Below, in pieces: positions 5,014 through 7,987 of a stretch of DNA of 7,987 nt. Each line of letters starts with the position of its first letter. The stretch's first letter is position 1. This stretch comes from an uncultured Acidobacteriota bacterium. GTDB taxonomy: Bacteria; Acidobacteriota; Terriglobia; Terriglobales; Acidobacteriaceae. The translations under genes and the position numbers were made by a program. Location: contig CAILBQ010000221.1 in the NCBI GenBank assembly GCA_903832475.1, forward strand, positions 1 to 7,987, given 5' to 3'. The notes below the pieces were generated by a model. It had not been told where the DNA came from, ran no database searches, and saw only the letters and a list, made by a program, of their open reading frames with translations.

Positions 5014-6561
5014 ATGAAGGTCTCTGAGTTTGGGATCCTCCTGCTCGCAGCATGTTCGGCTGCAGCCTGCGCGCAATCATCGAACCGCTGCGCTGATTTG
5101 AAGACGGCGACGCTCACCGGAATCGAGATCACGAATTCACAGACGGTCCTGGCAGGGAAAATTATCCCGCCTGCCTATCCAGGGGCAGCCGCCATCGGGC
5201 CACTGCCCGCACACTGCCTTGTTGACGGCATGATCAACCGCCGCAAAGGAGCCGACGGCGTGGAGTACGGAATCGGTTTTGCTGTCGCCCTTCCGGAGCC
5301 GACTGTCTGGCGCGGCGACTTCATGATGCAGGGCGGCGGAGGCGGCAATGGTGTTGTGGCGTACCCTGCCGGCGCGAACTACGCGGGAAACGAGCCGGCA
5401 CTCACCCGCGGGTTTGCGGTCGCAAGCACCGACTCCGGACACAAGGCGAAGACTGGCAGCTTCGACTTCACTTTCATGAAGGATCAGCAGGCGTATCTCG
5501 ATTTCGCGTACATGGCAAATGCCGAAGTTGCCGGAGTGGCGAAGGAAATCATCGACCGCTATTACGCAAAGCCTGCGGCCTACTCCTACTTTGTCGGGTG
5601 CTCAACCGGCGGGCGTGAGGGCATGATCCTGTCCCAGCGCTTCCCAACGGTGTTCAACGGAATCGTGTCCGGCGATCCGGCAATGCGCACGGGCATGTCA
5701 AACGTCGCGATCGCTCAGTGGATTCCGGTAGCTTACAACCAGGCTTCGCCAAAGGATGCGTCCGGTCGACCGGAGATCGACCAATTCCTGACCGATACAG
5801 ATCGCAAGGTCTTCATGGATTCCCTCATGAAGCAGTGCGACGCGCGCGATGGCGTGGCGGACGGCATGATCTCTGATCCCATGGGATGCGACTTCGATCC
5901 TTCGACTATCGCGTGCAAACCTGGGTCAACCGAATCGTGCATCGCACCCGAAAAAGCTGCGGCGATCAAGAAAGCATTTGCAGGGCCAAGGAATGCTCAC
6001 GGAACGCAGGTCTATCCAGGCTTCCTTTACGACGCGGGGGTCGCTTCGAAGACCGGCATACCGGGTTTGCTGTCGCTAACCAAGAACGGGCTATTCGGTC
6101 CGTACACGACTGCCATGGAACTCGACGTGGATGCCGCGACACTGCACGTGGCAGATCCGCTTGTTGAGCCGGCCTCGACGAACCTGTCGACTTTCTCGGG
6201 GAACGGAGGAAAGCTGATCTTCTTCCATGGCGACAGTGATCCTTGGTTTTCACCGCTCGACACACTGGAGTACTACAACTCGGTGGCCGCAACCAACGGT
6301 GGAGCGGACAAGGTCGCCGAGTGGAGCCGAATATTCCTCGTCCCTGGAATGGCTCACTGCGGAGGTGGCCCGTCCCTTGATCACTTCGACATGCTGAGCG
6401 CTGTCGTTGGGTGGGTCGAGAAGGGTACAGCGCCTGCGTCTGTCATCGCTACCGGCGCCTCCTTTCCGGGACGCAGCCGCCCGCTGTGCGCCTATCCTAA
6501 GCACGCTCAGTACAGCGGCAGCGGAGATACGCAAGACGCGCGAAACTTCCAATGCCGGTGA
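5014..6561 (+). CDS. Secreted tannase/feruloyl esterase family hydrolase
   Basis: A 515-residue exported serine esterase of the tannase/feruloyl esterase family (PF07519), whose members cleave gallate or hydroxycinnamate esters of plant material. Residues 1-20 are a signal peptide (MKVSEFGILLLAACSAAACA), probably cut before QSSNRC; LAAC at 11-14 also resembles a lipobox, so a lipoprotein is not excluded. The family's CS-D-HC arrangement is visible: Cys196-Ser197 in GCSTGG, Asp409 in HGDSDPW, and His448-Cys449 in GMAHCGGG. The two cysteines would form the disulfide that holds Ser and His together. A lid calcium loop is seen in CDARDGVADGM (Asp276, Asp279, Asp283). The mature protein has ten cysteines (26, 68, 196, 275, 292, 301, 309, 449, 492, 514), an even number that fits five disulfides and an oxidising location. 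Length is normal for the family and no catalytic residue is missing. It stands 109 nt before a second secreted esterase. The exact substrate cannot be told from sequence. Confidence 0.92.
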   Translation: MKVSEFGILLLAACSAAACAQSSNRCADLKTATLTGIEITNSQTVLAGKIIPPAYPGAAAIGPLPAHCLVDGMINRRKGADGVEYGIGFAVALPEPTVWRGDFMMQGGGGGNGVVAYPAGANYAGNEPALTRGFAVASTDSGHKAKTGSFDFTFMKDQQAYLDFAYMANAEVAGVAKEIIDRYYAKPAAYSYFVGCSTGGREGMILSQRFPTVFNGIVSGDPAMRTGMSNVAIAQWIPVAYNQASPKDASGRPEIDQFLTDTDRKVFMDSLMKQCDARDGVADGMISDPMGCDFDPSTIACKPGSTESCIAPEKAAAIKKAFAGPRNAHGTQVYPGFLYDAGVASKTGIPGLLSLTKNGLFGPYTTAMELDVDAATLHVADPLVEPASTNLSTFSGNGGKLIFFHGDSDPWFSPLDTLEYYNSVAATNGGADKVAEWSRIFLVPGMAHCGGGPSLDHFDMLSAVVGWVEKGTAPASVIATGASFPGRSRPLCAYPKHAQYSGSGDTQDARNFQCR

Positions 6562-6570
6562 CAGACAAAC

Positions 6571-6630
6571 AACCGCGGGCAGGAAGTGCTTTCAGATGGC
6601 TCATCGTTCGCCTGTAAAGGTTCGCGGGTT
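6571..6630 (+). other. Imperfect nested inverted repeat between the two esterase genes
   Basis: AACCGCG (6571-6577) can pair with CGCGGGTT (6623-6630) with one bulged G. Inside it, CTTTCAG (6589-6595) can pair with CTGTAAAG (6612-6619), again with one bulge. No T-run follows. It could be a folded mRNA spacer that sets relative expression of the two genes; it may also be chance. Confidence 0.25.
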
Positions 6631-6657
6631 GCTCTGAACACAGGATGGAAAGTTCAC

Positions 6658-6662
6658 AGGAG
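6658..6662 (+). promoter_or_regulatory. Ribosome binding site of the CE1-like esterase
   Basis: AGGAG at 6658-6662 lies 8 nt before the ATG at 6671, near-ideal spacing, and agrees with the signal peptide that begins there. Confidence 0.8.
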
Positions 6663-6670
6663 AGTGGGAG

Positions 6671-7903
6671 ATGCGGTTTGACATTGGGTTCGCAGGAAAG
6701 GTATTTGTGTTTGGCATGCTATGCGTGGGTCTTTGCTTGCATGCGCAGCAAGTATCTCAGCAACCAGCGGCACAGGCGTCGAGGAGCGCGGTGCCGGTGC
6801 CGGCTCCCACACCGAACGACACGCTAAAATCTGTCGAGACAGATTCGGATCGTCGTGTTCATTTTCGCATCTGGGCTCCAAACGCGACCGAAGTGAAACT
6901 GCGCGCTGAGGGCCCTGAGGCTACACCGGGAATCAAACCGGATGAAATTAGCAAGTACATGGCTGGCGTGCCTTTCACCAAGGGCGATCAAGGTGTCTGG
7001 GAAGCGACCATCGGTCCGATCGAACCTGGAATCTATCGCTATACCTTCACATTGGATGGCGTCACCACGACAGATCCGCGGAATCCACTCACCTCGCAGG
7101 CACTGACCCACGCCTTCAGTATGTACGAGGTTCCGGGAGCGGACTTCATGGAGATCAAGGCGGGCGTACCACACGGGGCCATATCTACGGTCTACTACGA
7201 CTCGTCTGCTACTGGGGGCGAACGTCGCATGCATGTGTACACGCCACCTGGCTACGAAAGTGGCAGCGCCAAGTTACCGGTACTCTACCTGCTTCATGGC
7301 GGAGGAGACTCGGATGACTCCTGGCCCACGGTCGGCCGAGCAGGCGCGATTCTGGATAACCTGATCGCCAGCGGCAAGGCCGTCCCGATGCTGATCGTGA
7401 TGCCCGCGGGCCACATCTCCACGGAGTTTCGTTTGATGCCCGGCGTCCGCATGGGGCACGACGCCTTCAACGATGACCTGGTCAAGGTGGTGCTGCCCTA
7501 CATCGACACGCACTATCGTACTGTCCCCGACCGCGATCACCGTGCCATCGCGGGGCTGTCCATGGGCGGCCTGCAGACCCTTAATATCGCGCTCGATAAC
7601 TCAGCCGATTTCGCCTACGTGGGCGTGTTCAGCTCAGGATGGTTTCCCAACTCGATCAAGGAAGAGGAGGACACGGACGTGGCGCAATATCGCGCGTCAG
7701 GCAAGCCGTTTCGCGTGTTCTGGGTTGATGCGGGCAAGTACGACATCGCACTCCAGAACAGCCATGCCACCGTTGCCGTCCTGAGAGATGCCGGCATTAA
7801 AGTGGAGGAGCACGAGAGCGGCGGCTTCCATGCATGGCCGAACTGGAGAGACTATCTGCATCAGTTCGCCACGCTGCTCTTCAAGTCGCCTGAGGCGCAC
7901 TAG
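6671..7903 (+). CDS. Secreted CE1-like esterase with N-terminal E-set (CBM48-like) domain
   Basis: A 410-residue exported carbohydrate-ester hydrolase of the esterase D / Fes / XynZ type (carbohydrate esterase family 1). Residues 1-25 are a signal peptide ending LCLHA before QQVSQQ. A Pro/Ala/Ser linker (about 26-50) leads to an immunoglobulin-like E-set domain at about 58-153, with VHFRIWAPNATEVKL, GVWEATIGPIEPGIYRY and TLDGVTTTDPRN, the usual marks of this domain before CE1 esterases. The alpha/beta-hydrolase part follows: PVLYLLHGGGDSDDSW (203-218, oxyanion region), nucleophile Ser297 in GLSMGG, likely acid Asp358 in AGKYDIAL, and His387 in GGFHAWPNW. All three triad positions are filled. 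Known relatives remove feruloyl or acetyl groups from xylan or act on other esters, so the substrate is open. It follows the tannase-family gene by 109 nt on the same strand with its own good Shine-Dalgarno sequence; co-transcription is plausible because no terminator is seen between them. Confidence 0.92.
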   Translation: MRFDIGFAGKVFVFGMLCVGLCLHAQQVSQQPAAQASRSAVPVPAPTPNDTLKSVETDSDRRVHFRIWAPNATEVKLRAEGPEATPGIKPDEISKYMAGVPFTKGDQGVWEATIGPIEPGIYRYTFTLDGVTTTDPRNPLTSQALTHAFSMYEVPGADFMEIKAGVPHGAISTVYYDSSATGGERRMHVYTPPGYESGSAKLPVLYLLHGGGDSDDSWPTVGRAGAILDNLIASGKAVPMLIVMPAGHISTEFRLMPGVRMGHDAFNDDLVKVVLPYIDTHYRTVPDRDHRAIAGLSMGGLQTLNIALDNSADFAYVGVFSSGWFPNSIKEEEDTDVAQYRASGKPFRVFWVDAGKYDIALQNSHATVAVLRDAGIKVEEHESGGFHAWPNWRDYLHQFATLLFKSPEAH

Positions 7904-7987
7904 CGCGGTCGCATGACCATAGCTATGCCGGATGAGCATGCAGAAACCGATGAGGGTAATTGAATACCGCGCCGCTGCGCCCACGAA
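7904..7987. other. Non-coding end of the window
   Basis: No gene is supported in these 84 nt. They contain a 10-bp perfect palindrome, CATAGCTATG at 7918-7927, 14 nt after the esterase stop. The palindrome has neither a loop nor a T-run, so it is not a terminator; it could be a protein-binding site or chance. Confidence 0.4.

Noticed and set aside
4857..5132. A 91-codon minus-strand frame upstream of and across the tannase start
   Set aside because: It overlaps the ribosome site, signal peptide and promoter candidate of a clear gene and has no recognisable domain.

Overview
The window is GC-rich, densely coded bacterial chromosome. Protein style (a twin-arginine-exported Nif3/DUF34-like protein, a DUF2339/DUF3999 pair, an ABC ATPase of the MacB/LolD type, secreted tannase-family and CE1-type esterases) suggests a soil Acidobacteriota member close to Terriglobia/Acidobacteriaceae. 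This assignment is from remembered protein style, not from a search. I see no phage, transposon, CRISPR array or other mobile element.

Layout, left to right. (1) Positions 1-204, minus strand: the 5' end of a Nif3-like gene with a Tat-type leader, cut by the window edge. (2) Positions 205-303: a divergent intergenic region with promoter-like -10 elements very close to both start codons. (3) Positions 304-3503: a two-gene unit, a polytopic DUF2339 membrane protein overlapping by 4 nt (ATGA) with a DUF3999 protein that has a signal peptide and one C-terminal membrane anchor. Both families lack an assigned function. (4) Positions 3582-4385: an ABC transporter ATPase with all its motifs intact but no permease beside it. 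(5) Positions 4452-4721: a tRNA locus with a clear sigma-70-like promoter, tRNA-Gly(GCC), then tRNA-Cys(GCA), both with encoded CCA ends. (6) Positions 4722-5013: a non-coding stretch carrying a promoter candidate for the next gene. (7) Positions 5014-6561: a secreted tannase/feruloyl-esterase-family enzyme. (8) Positions 6671-7903: a secreted CE1-like esterase with an N-terminal E-set (CBM48-like) domain. (9) Positions 7904-7987: no gene seen.

The genes form three functional blocks. The DUF2339-DUF3999 pair probably makes one cell-envelope assembly of unknown role; the ATPase may or may not belong with it. The tRNA pair is housekeeping. The two esterases, both exported and on the same strand, fit the removal of phenolic or acyl esters from plant polymers outside the cytoplasm. 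No clearly new system is visible; the least understood item is the DUF2339-DUF3999 unit.
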